From positions 2,081,001 through 2,145,000 of the forward strand of contig CM055605.1 of the NCBI GenBank assembly GCA_029379385.1: a stretch of 64,000 nucleotides of DNA, given 5' to 3'. Origin of the DNA: Quillaja saponaria. Taxonomy: Eukaryota; Streptophyta; Magnoliopsida; Fabales; Quillajaceae. Below, piece after piece: positions 1-12,012 of this stretch (position 1 is its first letter; every line of letters starts with the position of its first letter). Position numbers and translations under genes: made by a program. The notes beneath the pieces were generated by a model, which worked only from the letters and a program-made list of their open reading frames with translations, was not told the origin of the DNA and made no database searches.

Positions 1-470
1 TAAATTGGGTGATGATATATCTTTTATTTCAGGTTGGACACTTCTCTGAATGGGAAATTTTTTTAATCCGGGAACACCCAACTCAAAATTTGGATGAAAT
101 TTTTGCTAACTAGACTTGGTCAAGTTTGGTGAAATTTTTGTCAAACCTGATCCACATACCCAGTTGCACACTCCTAATATACTGAACAAATTGTTTTATA
201 TGTTCTTTTTCACATGTAATATCATGAACGAATTAAAAAGTAAATTGTATTACATTAAAAGTTCATTTCTTAGATCTCAAATATTAAATTCATTTTTGTA
301 ATGAAATGGTTTATAAACATGGGGTTGAGAGAATTGTCAATCATATGCATTGGTGACATTTACATTCAATTATTGAGTTGTATTGTAGTAATTAACTAAA
401 TTTGAAGTGGTGGTGGCCACATGGTGTTATAAAATTAATTAGCGTGAGTAAGTGATAGTTGTATCGGGCC

Positions 471-505
471 ACACATGACACATGACACATGACACATGAC
501 ACATG
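471..505. repeat. Five perfect copies of a 7-bp tandem repeat (ACACATG)
   Basis: The unit ACACATG is repeated five times without interruption, then decays (AAGCATG). It is a simple minisatellite-like slippage tract, with no sign that it belongs to a gene. Confidence 0.9.
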
Positions 506-539
506 AAGCATGCATTCAATAGATTAAAGATGATTAGAT

Positions 540-614
540 TGACTTCACTATACACATGAAATTTACATTAATTTCAATGACTTCACTATGCGCATGAAAT
601 TACATTAATTTCAA
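540..614. repeat. Tandem duplication of a 37-38 bp unit
   Basis: Copy one is 540-577 and copy two is 578-614. Both begin TGACTTCACTAT and end ACATTAATTTCAA. They differ by a few substitutions and one base of length. A third partial copy (TGACTTCACA) starts at 615. This is a local tandem duplication. Confidence 0.85.
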
Positions 615-2440
615 TGACTTCACACACAAATATGAATGAATGTAAATCATGCCAAAATTTATTCAGATATATATATATATATAGTTGGTGTAATTGGTGA
701 AGAAAATTTTAAATATAGTCTACTGAAAAGGACTGTGTAATCACATTTTAGAGAGAGAGAGAGGTATTATGTATGCCTCTCAACTACTAGCTAGTGGACC
801 ATATCTTAGTGAAGAGAAAATATTAGAGTCAATGATTTTCATCTACTTGAGCAACTAATCCTTTATTAATCAATGACCAAAATAATCAACCACACTAATC
901 AATTTGTTTTGATCTCTTGAGTCAATGGAAGTTGATTTGTTCAATCTCTTTTGATCTCGAATCTTAACATTTGTTCAAAAATGAAAATTATAAACTTGAA
1001 TTTCGAAATCCTAATATATATATATATATCATAAAAATTCAAATCCAAACTTGAATTTGGAAATCCTAAAATAGCTATATATATATATATATATATATCA
1101 AAAAAATTCAAATCAAAAGCGGATTTTCAATTATTTCTACATAGTTAAAACTTGAATAAATTTAAACTCTATTTTTTATATATATAAAAAAATTTAAAAA
1201 AAACAATACAAAAAACAGCTTGTGTCACATACTTGTAATGTACACATAGTAGCCCTCCTTAACCAAAATCTTACTTGACACGCCCACTTATGTCTCTTTC
1301 TTTTCTTGTTGGGCTAGGCATTTTGGTTTGGTACACCGCACCACCCCCCCAACCCTAATACTACAACCTCTTTCACACAAGAACACTAGGAGACATAGAA
1401 AATAAATAATCCAATAATTAATATTTGCTTGAATTAAAGCCATTGGAATCTCTAATCACTCAAAACCTGCATTACTATTATTCTTCTTTATTTTTATTAT
1501 ATTTTTTGCAGACATGTAGTCTCAACGAGGGTGGCATAGAATGCTTTTAACGTGCAATACCACTTTGCTTTAATGCCATAATTTGTGTATATTCGTTGCC
1601 ATATTGTGTGTGGAAAGAGAATGGGAAACCAACTCCAAACGTTACCACCAACCTTTCTTGATTTTTTTATTTTTAACCGTCCAAAACGATGCAAATCTTT
1701 TATGTTAATAATTATTATTTAATATTTAATTTACTTATCAATCTTAATTTTAATTAGTCAAATAACTTAATGTGTTATAATTTTATTCACTGATATGATA
1801 TAGATTTATGCATTAAAGGATAAAAATTGTAGTTTTTTTTTTTTTAACAAAGGTTAATCTTGGTGTGCAATAAAAGCAAACATTGACATACAGGCAAGCA
1901 TGCACCACTATACTTCAAATTTTAGAGGACAATAAATAGGAAAAAATTTTGATTTTATAATTTATTGTAGTTTTAAGAGAGTTGGCCTGATAGTTAATAA
2001 TATGTGTTCTGTGCATGACTTTGTTTGAGCTGAAAAACGAAAGAGATGAATAATATTAGTTAAAATGAGTGTAAACTAATCAACACACTTAACTACTGCT
2101 AAACCAAAAGAAAAAATATATTGATATTTTAGCTAATTATTAACACACACCTAATATTAATTATAATAGAAAAAAATTCACAAAGGTTACATCTTGGGCA
2201 ATAAATATGGTTAATAAGCTTAAAAGTATGGTTATGATTGAAACGTAGAGCAAAGTGCATAGAATGGCGCGTGAAATTGAAGTTTTCTTGTTCGAAAGTT
2301 GGAAACGCAAGGAAGATTGAGGTGGCTGACTACTAATTCAGGTACGTAGTAACTTAACTGTTTGTTATGACGTATAGGGACGGCATTTTTTTTGTACCCC
2401 ACAAGAAGCAAATTACAACCAAATTTTGTTAACCCCTTTC

Positions 2441-2460
2441 ACTATATATATATATATAAA
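2441..2460 (+). promoter_or_regulatory. Probable TATA region of the ZAT5-like gene
   Basis: A long TATATATA run ending in TATAAA lies about 210-230 bp before the ATG at 2670. That leaves a leader of roughly 180 bases. A simple TA microsatellite could look the same, so the assignment rests on position. Confidence 0.4.
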
Positions 2461-2669
2461 TTTGCTCACTCTTTTTCTCAATCACTATTAGCCTTTTAGT
2501 CTTTTGGTCTTTTAGCCTTTGCATTGTTGAACTACTTTGTGTTCTACTTCTGCTTCTACTACTCTTCTCAATCAAATATTTTATAAATTTCACTTTTGTG
2601 CTTTTTATTTTTTCTTTCTAAGTTCAAATCTTTTGTTTGGGTGTGTCTGAAATTGGCTTGCAGAAATTG

Positions 2670-3596
2670 ATGGACATGGAAATCACAGAAGAATTTGTTG
2701 GGTCTTCTACTGAAAAAGACATGACCCAAATCGCTAAAGGCAAGCGCACCAAGCGGCAAAGGCCTTTTTCCCCTGACGGGATTGAAATTGCCACCACCAA
2801 TTACACCACCACCATGACTACTTCTACCTCATCAAGTGCTTCTGCCGGTGGCCGCGGCGGTGATTATGGGTCGTTTTCTTCTCCAACAATTTCTTATGAG
2901 AGTACTGAGGAAGAGGAAGACATGGCTAATTGTTTGATGCTTTTGGCTCAAGGTGATGGTCCAAAGCAATTTGATAATAATAAGGTACAAAAGTTTAGCA
3001 GCAGAAGATTTGCTGATATTGCCACCACTGTTACATCCACCAAAACTTGTTTCTATGTGTATGAGTGCAAAACATGTAACCGAACATTTCCTTCATTTCA
3101 AGCACTTGGTGGGCACAGGGCAAGTCACAAAAGACCGAAAACTGCGGCTGAGGAGAAAAAACCTCCAACACCACCGCCGCCGTCATCTACCAATATGGAT
3201 GGTTTGGAGGAATCTAGGAAAACCCAGATCAGATTTAGTCCTCAAATTTCAATTCAATTATTGGGTGGGAATAAAGTGTTGAATAGTAGTAACAAGGTGA
3301 AAATCCATGAGTGTTCAATATGTGGGTCGGAGTTTTCATCTGGTCAAGCCTTGGGTGGACATATGAGACGGCATAGAGCTGCAACAAGCACTGGTCATCA
3401 AATGGTGGGCATGAATATTGACACAAGTGCTCCTGCTACTGCCACCACCATGGAAATCAAGCCAAGGAATATTCTACAATTGGATCTTAATCTTCCAGCA
3501 CCGGAAGACGATCACCGGGATTCCAAATTCCAATTCAACCCAACAAAACAATCAATGGTCTTGTCTGCTCCGGCCTTGGTGGATTGCCATTATTAG
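2670..3596 (+). CDS. ZAT5-like two-finger C2H2 (Q-type) zinc-finger repressor
   Basis: Intronless gene, 308 residues from the ATG at 2670 (a second ATG follows two codons later). Visible parts, in order: a basic B-box/NLS-like motif (KGKRTKRQR) about 25 residues in; an acidic L-box-like stretch (EEEEDMANCLMLLAQG); a first finger YECKTCNRTF...QALGGHRASH; a second finger HECSICGSEF...QALGGHMRRH; and a C-terminal EAR repression motif LDLNLPAPED. Both fingers carry the plant-specific QALGGH core. The arrangement is that of the C1-2i subclass (ZAT5/ZAT14 group): nuclear factors that bind DNA and recruit TOPLESS-type corepressors, often in stress or wounding responses. The target genes here are unknown. 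No lesion was found. Confidence 0.9.
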   Translation: MDMEITEEFVGSSTEKDMTQIAKGKRTKRQRPFSPDGIEIATTNYTTTMTTSTSSSASAGGRGGDYGSFSSPTISYESTEEEEDMANCLMLLAQGDGPKQFDNNKVQKFSSRRFADIATTVTSTKTCFYVYECKTCNRTFPSFQALGGHRASHKRPKTAAEEKKPPTPPPPSSTNMDGLEESRKTQIRFSPQISIQLLGGNKVLNSSNKVKIHECSICGSEFSSGQALGGHMRRHRAATSTGHQMVGMNIDTSAPATATTMEIKPRNILQLDLNLPAPEDDHRDSKFQFNPTKQSMVLSAPALVDCHY

Positions 3597-4790
3597 AAGG
3601 AAAAAAGAAAGGAAATTATATATTGATCAATTAATTAATGTGAATTACTAGTGTTATTTTTCAATTATTCGTAATTATATATGAATTCTTTGAATTATTA
3701 ATCAAATTGAAACCTTTTGATGATCTACTTGTTGAAGTTTTGGAATACTTTGAGTAAGTAAGTGGTTAGTGTTCATGGTTGCCTTTCATTCACGAAAAGT
3801 GAGTGACGGGGCATCTTTTTTGTTTTTGTTTTTGGGTTTCTATCTTTCTCCTTTTTCAGTTATAGTTTTGTTCTTTTTTGAGTTGGAGAGCGATATTTTG
3901 TGTAACACTCAAGTGTGAGTGAGAAAGAGAAAGAGTGAACAATAACAATGGAAATGGCATGGCTAGGGTTTGGCAACACCATTACCACAATCAGTAGTAG
4001 TGGATTAGGTTCCTCGCCCCTTCAATTCCTTTGTGTGATTTTGTAAAAGCATGGTTATGGGTTGGCAATTCGATCCGTTGAGTTTACATAGATCTAATTA
4101 TATTGATCGGTAAATAAATACAAAAAATTATATTAAAAAAAATCTAAAAATTTAGATTAAATATCAAATTTTATCTACTTCAAACTGGATCATTTCCAGA
4201 CCTAAGTAAAAATACACCAATTCATATCATATCAACTTTAAATAAGATCATGACCTAATTACATTTGACGTCCAAAAGTTTCTTTTCTTTTAGTAAATTG
4301 AATATATCTCATCCTCTAATTTTTTTTATTGCAAATAAAGATAAATACTCCCTTTCTCCATCCCCATCTCCATCTCTCTCATATAAAGTACTATGCTCTG
4401 AGTCACTCACTTCCTGCTTACTTAGTCTCTCACACACAAACACAGTCTGTTTCATTTAATGACAAAGAAAGAATAATATTGGATGGCAAAGCTGAGTTGG
4501 TTAATGCTTTTGCCATATGTATCCACCTGTATATTTAATTAGTTTTAATTTTTTATTATTGACTATAGTTGCTTGTATTGTATGAATACTACTAATATAT
4601 CAATTTTCAGGTCCACCTCTCAGTTTTAGCTAGCTTAGCTTTAAGCCTAACAGTTCCACCTAATTAACCAACTATATTTCTTTTCTTACTGTGCAAGTGA
4701 TCACTAAAAAAACTGATTAATTCTGGCCCAAAACAAAACTAAGAAAAAGACTAATTAATTAATACATACCTTTGTTTTTATTTGTCTTTG
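3597..4790. other. Intergenic DNA with a promoter-like stretch
   Basis: 3' flank of the ZAT gene, then a pyrimidine-rich stretch at about 4345-4450 with CATATAAAG at 4380. It looks like a core promoter and leader, but no sustained reading frame follows: the ATG at 4459 hits a stop after five codons. It may belong with the orphan exon-like frame at 4795. Confidence 0.3.
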
Positions 4791-4794
4791 ACAG

Positions 4795-4951
4795 AAGTAA
4801 CTTTGGGATTGTCTATGATCGAGGTTTTCAGCCCAAGCAATTTTGATGCTCCCAAGGAAGATACTTCTTACTTCGACCACAAAACATTTGAGTTAGGAAT
4901 CAATTATGCTGTGGTTAACTATTTGGACCGCTCACCCACATGCTCTCTCAG
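4795..4951 (+). other. Orphan exon-like open frame, product unknown
   Basis: A roughly 52-codon open stretch lies between a good acceptor (TTTGACAG before 4795) and a possible donor (CAG|GTCTCAAC after 4951). The peptide (…GLSMIEVFSPSNFDAPKED…) matches no family I recognise. No neighbouring exon in a compatible phase was found on either side. It could be a relic exon, part of a short unrecognised gene, or chance. Confidence 0.2.
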
Positions 4952-4970
4952 GTCTCAACTCCTCTGCTAG

Positions 4971-6788
4971 AATTTGATATTGTGTAAAATTAATAAAGAT
5001 AACATATATTTTTATTTCTATGTCAATTAACCTTCGTTAGAATTAAATTTTATGTTTTTAATATGCAAAAAAGAGTGATTAGAATTAACATGAGATTTTT
5101 AAATTCAAATAGAATTTAAACTATAAAAATAAAATGAGATTCACATAAAGAAGAGATTATCATATTTTCAATACTACAATAGATCGAATATTGATTCGAT
5201 ATGAAATTAATATGATTTGCTTGTATTAAATTCCAAAATGACCGAACTCATCAAATTAAAAATCTAACACTATTAGATTGAATATTCGACTGATTAAATT
5301 ATCATCTCTAAATTAACTTTTATTTTACAAGCCAAGACTCAATGAGCCAACTGTCAACCTATGAACTAAGAAACTAATTATAAGATGATTAGAATTAAGT
5401 ATAAAAAAAGAAGATAAGAATAATCCTTATTATACTCATGGACACAAAAAAGAGATGGATATAATTAAATGTTGGAGAAAAAGAGAGGTAGAAGAGTTTT
5501 AAGTGACTTACACCAGTCACTTATATATCCAAAGTTAGTTATGTACACGTTTAGGTGAATTGCTGGTAAGCTAAGCATGTGGACACACACATTGCGTGAA
5601 GATGTCCAAATGCATTAATTAGATAAGAAAGCTCATTCAGAGACGATCTCTCATTCATTGACATTAGCACATGTATAACTTGCTTCAATGTCATGCACTA
5701 ACCTTCTAAACCTCTCATTATTCTCATCTATCAAACTATAATTAATATTCCATTTTATGCTTAAAAAAGTGATTACACACCACTATTCTAATCACATAGT
5801 GTTCCTTTGCTTGTTTTCTAAAAGACCCTTAAAAAAAAAAAAGACCCTACCCTAACTAGTTTATTGTAACAATATCAGGATTTAAGTTTTCACTAAAGAA
5901 TCCAATATTATTTTATTAAAATAAAAATATATAAGATGTTCTGCCAACAACTCATCTAATAAAAAAAGAGAAATACTTGTCTTTAGACATTGTACCAAAC
6001 AAATTGAATATTTTGTACATAGAACCCCTCATTCAAATTTACCTATCATGCACAACTATGCTGAAATGTTCCAAATGCCAAATTTTTAATGCATGGACAA
6101 TGAAGAAGAATACTAATTTGAGTCCTAATAATACTCGTCTAGAAACTTGACATGTGGACATGGTTTCATATCTGGAACTGGCATGGGCCTGCTGCTCTTT
6201 GGCAGTTGGTTGGCTACAATCTCTTGTATGTAATGTACAAGTGGCAATAAACACTAATCATGGTTTGGTAACACTTTGATAATGACAATCATGCTTCAAA
6301 GGAGTCTGTATACAGTGTGGCTTATTGTCTGTTCTATCTGTAAGTGCTCTATATTGGCATACTTAAACTTCAATGAACTGGATTTTGATTCCAAAATCTG
6401 CTTTGGTTAGAGATTGTGTATTTACCCAAAAATCTGCTTCCTTCGTAGTTAATTTGTTATGGAATTATGATAAAGCATCTGAGCAAAGTAGCTAGCAAGA
6501 AAAGAAAAAAAAAAAAAAACAATGAAATTTAGGCAAAAGTGTGACACAATGTAAGCTAAGAACATGCAATGTCATATCTATGCTCTGTAAAAGCAACAAG
6601 CATAACTTACAAGTGGTCGGGCTTCTCATTGGGCAGATGTTGTTCCCTAGTCCAATTTAATTAGGGTCCTACTCCTATTGAAGATATGTCACTTACTATT
6701 TGAGGGCCTTAGCCCCTACTATTAATCAACTAACTTTTCATATTTTATTATAAAATATATTGTCTTCAGTTAATACCTGCCACCAAAA
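4971..6788. other. Intergenic, no gene seen
   Basis: AT-rich sequence with poly(A) runs near 5830 and 6500. I see no exon, RNA gene or element that I can support. Confidence 0.5.
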
Positions 6789-6789
6789 T

Positions 6790-6862
6790 TTGCTGTGGTG
6801 TAGTGGTTATCACGTCAGTCATTGTACACTGAAGGTCTGCAGTTCTATCCTGGGCAGGCAAC
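6790..6862 (+). tRNA. Degenerate tRNA-Val-like sequence (pseudo-tRNA or SINE head)
   Basis: The D-arm region TGGTGTAGTGGTTATCACG is essentially that of eukaryotic tRNA-Val and forms a good A box. TCAGT...ACTGA can form the anticodon stem. The anticodon loop has eight bases instead of seven, the T arm is damaged (AGTTCTATCC in place of GGTTCGANNCC), and the acceptor ends pair poorly. It is therefore unlikely to be a working tRNA. Either a decayed tRNA-Val gene or the tRNA-derived head of a SINE would fit; no clear tail or target-site duplication was seen. Confidence 0.55.
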
Positions 6863-7571
6863 AATTTACAATAATTTTCCTTCTAAAGTGAAATTTTTAG
6901 TACACTAATAATCATGCATTTTACATTAAAAGTTAAAAAACTACATTTTGTGCCTCTCATAATTTCTCCAATTTCATATACCTTTTCTTTTCTTTACGAA
7001 GCTTCAAAATCAAGAAGAATAACACGACATAACAGTGAAAAAAAAAAATTATCAACTTAAATTGGAGAAACCAAGAATTACAATTATACAAACATGGTAT
7101 AAATAATGGAGAGCATAAAGGAAATGAAAGAGAAGTAGTTCCATGAACCACTACAATTTATAGGAAGGACCACCACGAGGGTACATAGATTAATTAGTAA
7201 ATCTCTACAGGTAAATATTAAATCCGTTGCTCTCCATCTGCAACTTTGAATCTGCTAACACTTCTACTCCACTTCCCGTGACAAAAAGCTTTTGTTTAAC
7301 TTGATGCAACACTTGCCATTGTGATCCATGATAACAATTTAAAGGAGTATATCTGAGTGTTTTAATGATATTTCCAACCAATTTTCCTGGAAACATTTAG
7401 GGAAAAAAGGGAGACAAGTCAAAATGAAGCACATAACAAGCAAGGGTTCAAGATTCTACCTTTCTGCAGTTTATGGGGATTCAATTACTTATATATAGAA
7501 GAGTTATCTTCCTTGAGAAGCTTACACAAAATTGTCCACTCAGAGCATGGGACTCAACAAAATGCTTGTCC
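6863..7571. other. Intergenic, no gene seen
   Basis: No supported gene. This lies immediately 3' of the L9 locus on the minus strand, so its right part probably includes the 3' untranslated region of that locus. Confidence 0.4.
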
Positions 7572-10256
7572 TCAGTTAGCATAAATATTCAAGCCTCATC
7601 TTAGCAGTAACTTCTGGGTGAAGCTTCAATTCCACAATATATTCTCCTGTTTCCTGGATTTCTGGAACAGAAACAATTCGCTTGTCCACCTCCCCAGAGA
7701 TCAATCAGACAGCGGATGAAGTAAATATGCAAGCAGTGGCACAAAAGAATTAAAAAAGACACAGAGGAGACGAGATTTCAGCTCCTCATATATGTGTGTG
7801 CTGCTAGCCTGCTACAGGTTTACAAGATTCAGACTCAATTTAAAATATCAAAAACAAAAACATAAAATTTACAACTTGCCTGAGAACTACGCTAACCAGT
7901 TGGGACCCTAATGAATCCACATAAAGTCCCAACAAATCAGCAGTACCATTAACTATTACTAGGTTTTGGATTGTCGCACTTATTTTATACTTAACACCGC
8001 TGTCAACTAACAGCAAATTACTGGGGATAAATTTTGCCATTTCTGAATTATAGAAAATTGTATCTACTATTGAATAAAAACATGAATGAAAACTTTGTAA
8101 TCAACGAGAAAAATGTAATCAGGTAATGCATATAATAGTTAGGTATAGATCTCTTGGTCAGTGGAGATGGTACCTTTGAAGCTGTGCCTTGACGATGTCA
8201 ACAATATCTTGTGCAGTAACCCTAGAAAACTGGCATGTCAGACATAAATTGCAAACAAAAATCTAACTGCTAAATCAAGCACTTTTAATTCATGTTCCAA
8301 AAATTTGCTTTCCTTTTCGTCCTTTGCGCTTAACCTTGAAAGCTCCAACAGTTTCAAAAATTAAAGCAAGCTGTTGTGCCTCTTCTTTTACCTGCACAAA
8401 GATGTAGTGAGCTAACAGCACATTGTCTCTACAGAATTTTACTCAACCGAATGAATCAATACAGTAACAATTTTACTACCAGAACGTTAAAGATTTAAAA
8501 GGTTGAAAAACATACCAATTTTTTCTGTGCTTCAATTCTTTCTCTAACATCGTCATTGCCCTGGGGTGTGAAGGGCACAAAGAAGGATCAAGCCAATGCA
8601 ACGAGAACTTGTCCCAAAGTTACAGAACATATACCAAAACTATATGTTTATTCCATGCAAGACCCTGTAGTCTGACTCTATGTTTCCAATACCTTTTTTT
8701 TTTTCTCTGTCTACTCTAGAATCTCAGCCTTTAAATTAACCTATGTCCATATATTTCCGGAAGCTTCTATGGTACAAAAAAGGACAGCCTACATCACTTG
8801 TACCAAAGATAGAGCACATGAGAAAACAAATTTCAGTTCAATAAAAAAAACATTGAGATCCTGATTATAGGTATAACATAAAAATGCTGACAGACAATTG
8901 ATTGTAAAGTGATGATTGTTTTCTTCCTCAACATTTTTAAGAAAGTGCTACGATAGGAAACTGATGTAGAAGAGAATTTCTGTGGAAATCTAAGATAAAC
9001 AGTGTTTTTTAAGTCTAGCACTGAGAGTCGTACTGTCATATGCTTCTGAGATGAATCATTTGGTGAAGTTTCTATAGTTTCTCAGCTATGCTAGTTATGT
9101 CATACAGGAAAAACTCAATTCACCGAAGCCCCATATAACAAAGTAAAAAATGCTTGCTGCAAGTATAACTGTTGTAAGTAAGAACTCTAAGCTCAGAGTC
9201 ATTCTTACATGTAAATCGTATAAAAACATGGCCAGCATATATTTAAACTGATGCCAAATAAAATCAAGTTTCCCAAGGTATGTCTTTCGTACAGGTAGAG
9301 TTCAGTTTAGAGTTTAGACAGCATTGCAATGATGCAACTTGAACCAATTCTGGTTAACTGCTTAAATAATAGCAGGCATTCTTGTTGCCCCAAAAACACC
9401 TCTGTGGTCCATCAAGCTTAGAAAACTTTCATAATTTTTTTTCTCAAGTTATCTTTTAGTACAATTATGATTGTAACATGTTTTGAACCATTCCTTTTAC
9501 TAATGCACCGGGCATTTGGCAGCCATTATTTGTTATGATGTTTCTAAGTGATTCCGTCTTCGTGTTTCATAGGATGAATTGTATATCGAATGATACTAAC
9601 TCCAGCAGAAACACCACAATGCAAATATAATCATTTTAACTCTATTGAATATTGGTATACCAGTAATGCAAATTCAACGGCATAGCGCCAGGAATTAAAA
9701 TTGAAAACATTGAAGACAATATATTGAAGGTCATTCAACAATTTAAGATGATCATATTATTTAATTATGCTTTACTTGATCAGTATCGGAGTGACGATCT
9801 GAGCCTTCCCCATCGGTAGCAGAAAATTTCTGTAATACCAAGCCTTCACATCGAGAAGTTGCCCTTTATTTCCCAGGTATGAAACGTCTTCTTTCAAAAT
9901 TACCTGACCTCACCAGTAGCAATAAATTTCAATATGGAGGACGACAACAACATTACCATGATACTACAGAAGTAACAGAACTAAGTATTTTTCAAATTTC
10001 TAAGCAATTTCCGAGTACCCAAACAGAGTTAAAGCAAACAATTAACGTTCGAAGTATACGGAAAACTATAAAATGCAGTCTACCAAAAATGTTACCTTTC
10101 TAGTTTTCTTTGCTTTCTTTTGAGCCAAAATCACCATGCCCGTGGTTCTGTCAGGTAATTTAGTGGCTTCGTTCAAATTTCCACCGAAGCTCTGCAAGGA
10201 CTGCAACAATGAAGAAGAACCCCATCGAAGGGTGACTACTGTAGAGGCTATTGCAT
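7572..10256 (-). pseudogene. RPL9: Plastid 50S ribosomal protein L9 (bL9c), disrupted
   Basis: Six exons can be laid out: 10256-10096, 9903-9776, 8560-8516, 8391-8294, 8221-8174, 7693-7572. Joined and read through the breaks they give about 200 residues in the order expected for nuclear-encoded plastid L9: transit-peptide-like start, QKKAKKTRK, VILKEDV...[74 protein letters not shown]. The product would sit at the L1 stalk of the chloroplast ribosome. Lesions seen: one base short after the ATG; one base short in the third exon (near 8540); the donor after 8294 reads AT instead of GT; the acceptor before 7693 reads GG instead of AG; one extra base at 7590 near the stop. Repairing the three indels restores 201 codons exactly. 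In Arabidopsis this gene is next to PAO, which lies 5 kb away here. Confidence 0.75.
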
Positions 10257-12012
10257 GATAGTACTATGGGCCGAAATATGGGATAAGCCCAATTTTTTTT
10301 CTGAGGCCCATTTTTTGAATTAAGTCCATAAACTTTATTTTTGGTCACAATTTTCTATTTTGGTATTTGTTGGAAAAGTAAAATAAAAAGAAAAATTAAT
10401 ATTTGATACATTGTGTCGGTATAACCTGAATGATTGTGTATAGATTTATACACTGACAATAATTAGGAAATAGGTTTTGCACAATATGAGATGAATGTTT
10501 TGATGGATGGAAAGGAGAAAATTCTAAAACAGTAATACTATGACAAAAATATCATTTTTGTCGAAGTTTGCAAGTGGATCTAATAAAAAATCACTTCCAT
10601 ATAAGTTCAATAAGAAAAAAGACAGGACTAATGAATTGAATTTTAAGATAATTCGACTTAATCTGAATTGAAATAGGTAAATTTTAGTTTGATATTCATA
10701 TGATTCTTTTAAAATTAAGTTTATTTTATTTAATTAAACATGCTTTTTGTATAATATAAATAATCTTAAAAGAAAATACTACGCTTGAACAAAGCTCGTC
10801 CAAGGGGTACCCTACCCTACAGCATAAGCAGATATGAAAGTGAGAGGATGAGCCAGAATGCAGCACGATGGCATGAGCCATGAAATCATCGTTGGTGTGG
10901 GGTTATGGCATTCCAACACGGCACAACGAACTTGATGGATTCTCAGGCAGATGACTGAAATGAAGGACTCATTTTATTTTCCTACATATATGTATGATAT
11001 ATACTACTCATTTGCATAATTGTATAATATAATTGCAACCATGCGCAAAGATAGAGTAGTTTAACACTAAAATTTCAACAATATTAAAGAAACCATGATA
11101 TAAATATATTTATATGTATGTTTCTTTTTAACAATACTAGGTTGGTTTTAGCAAAGCCAAAGGATTACTTTGCATTATCAGTTAATTTAAAAATGTTAGT
11201 TCAAGTTTTGGTTAGCTGGCTCCAGTTTGCAGCTTTGGTCTAAATGATCTTTTTAAAATAAGAGTTAAATTATAATTTGACCAAAAAGTCAATCTAATCT
11301 CTCTAATTTATAATATCAAAATATGTAGTCTTTGTCGTCATCAGACTTAAGTTAAAAGAGATAACGTGAGACGTAGGACATGGTTATTAACCACAATAAC
11401 CCGTATTTGTCATATCACCTTCCATTAAATTAAATTAAATTTGAAGAGAAGTGACGACAAGGACCGCATAGTATGATTTTTTAATCTATAGAATGACATT
11501 TTGATATTTTGACATTTTGAAATATAAGGATTAAATTTGAACTTTCAGTTAAATTATAAGAACTAAAAGTGTAATTTAACCTGAAATAAACTAATGGAAA
11601 GCAATTCATACAAGATAACACATAAGTATGGATTAACTATTTTAGATGTATGTGACTTTTTGGTACAGTAATGTATGTGACTTTGACAACCTCTCTCAAA
11701 TACTAGTTTTCTTCTTTTTGGAGTTTAGCATGCTGTCCAAATTTGAGAATGGTGATATACAAGGGAGGTTGTACTTGGGGGATGAATTTCAAGCTATCCC
11801 TCCAAAGTTGACTTACCAACATATATACTTCTATATCTCAAGGTACAATACTGTATATATGTTTATTTGCTTATAAACTTTGACATATAGGGGAGATTTC
11901 TTACATGCTTCCCTTTAAATTGAATTAACCACACCAAATCCATTAGATACAAAACCTTCTGTCTTTCCATGAATTGAGAAAGACTCCTTAAGCCGATAAC
12001 TCCTCAAAAAAA
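10257..12012. other. Intergenic, no gene seen
   Basis: AT-rich DNA holding the upstream flank of the L9 locus (left) and the promoter side of the STOP-like gene (right). No exon, RNA gene or element could be supported. Confidence 0.5.

Larger units (their letters stand above)
1..2440. other. AT-rich intergenic DNA upstream of the ZAT5-like gene
   Basis: I see no convincing coding exon here. The stretch holds (TA)n microsatellites near 671-684, 1015-1030 and 1078-1099, a (GA)n run near 752-764, and the short tandem repeats described separately at 471-614. The only open frames are short and lack codon structure or recognisable motifs. Confidence 0.6.

Noticed and set aside
1015..1099. TA-rich tracts considered as TATA boxes
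   Set aside because: They are simple microsatellites with no reading frame or RNA gene following at promoter distance.
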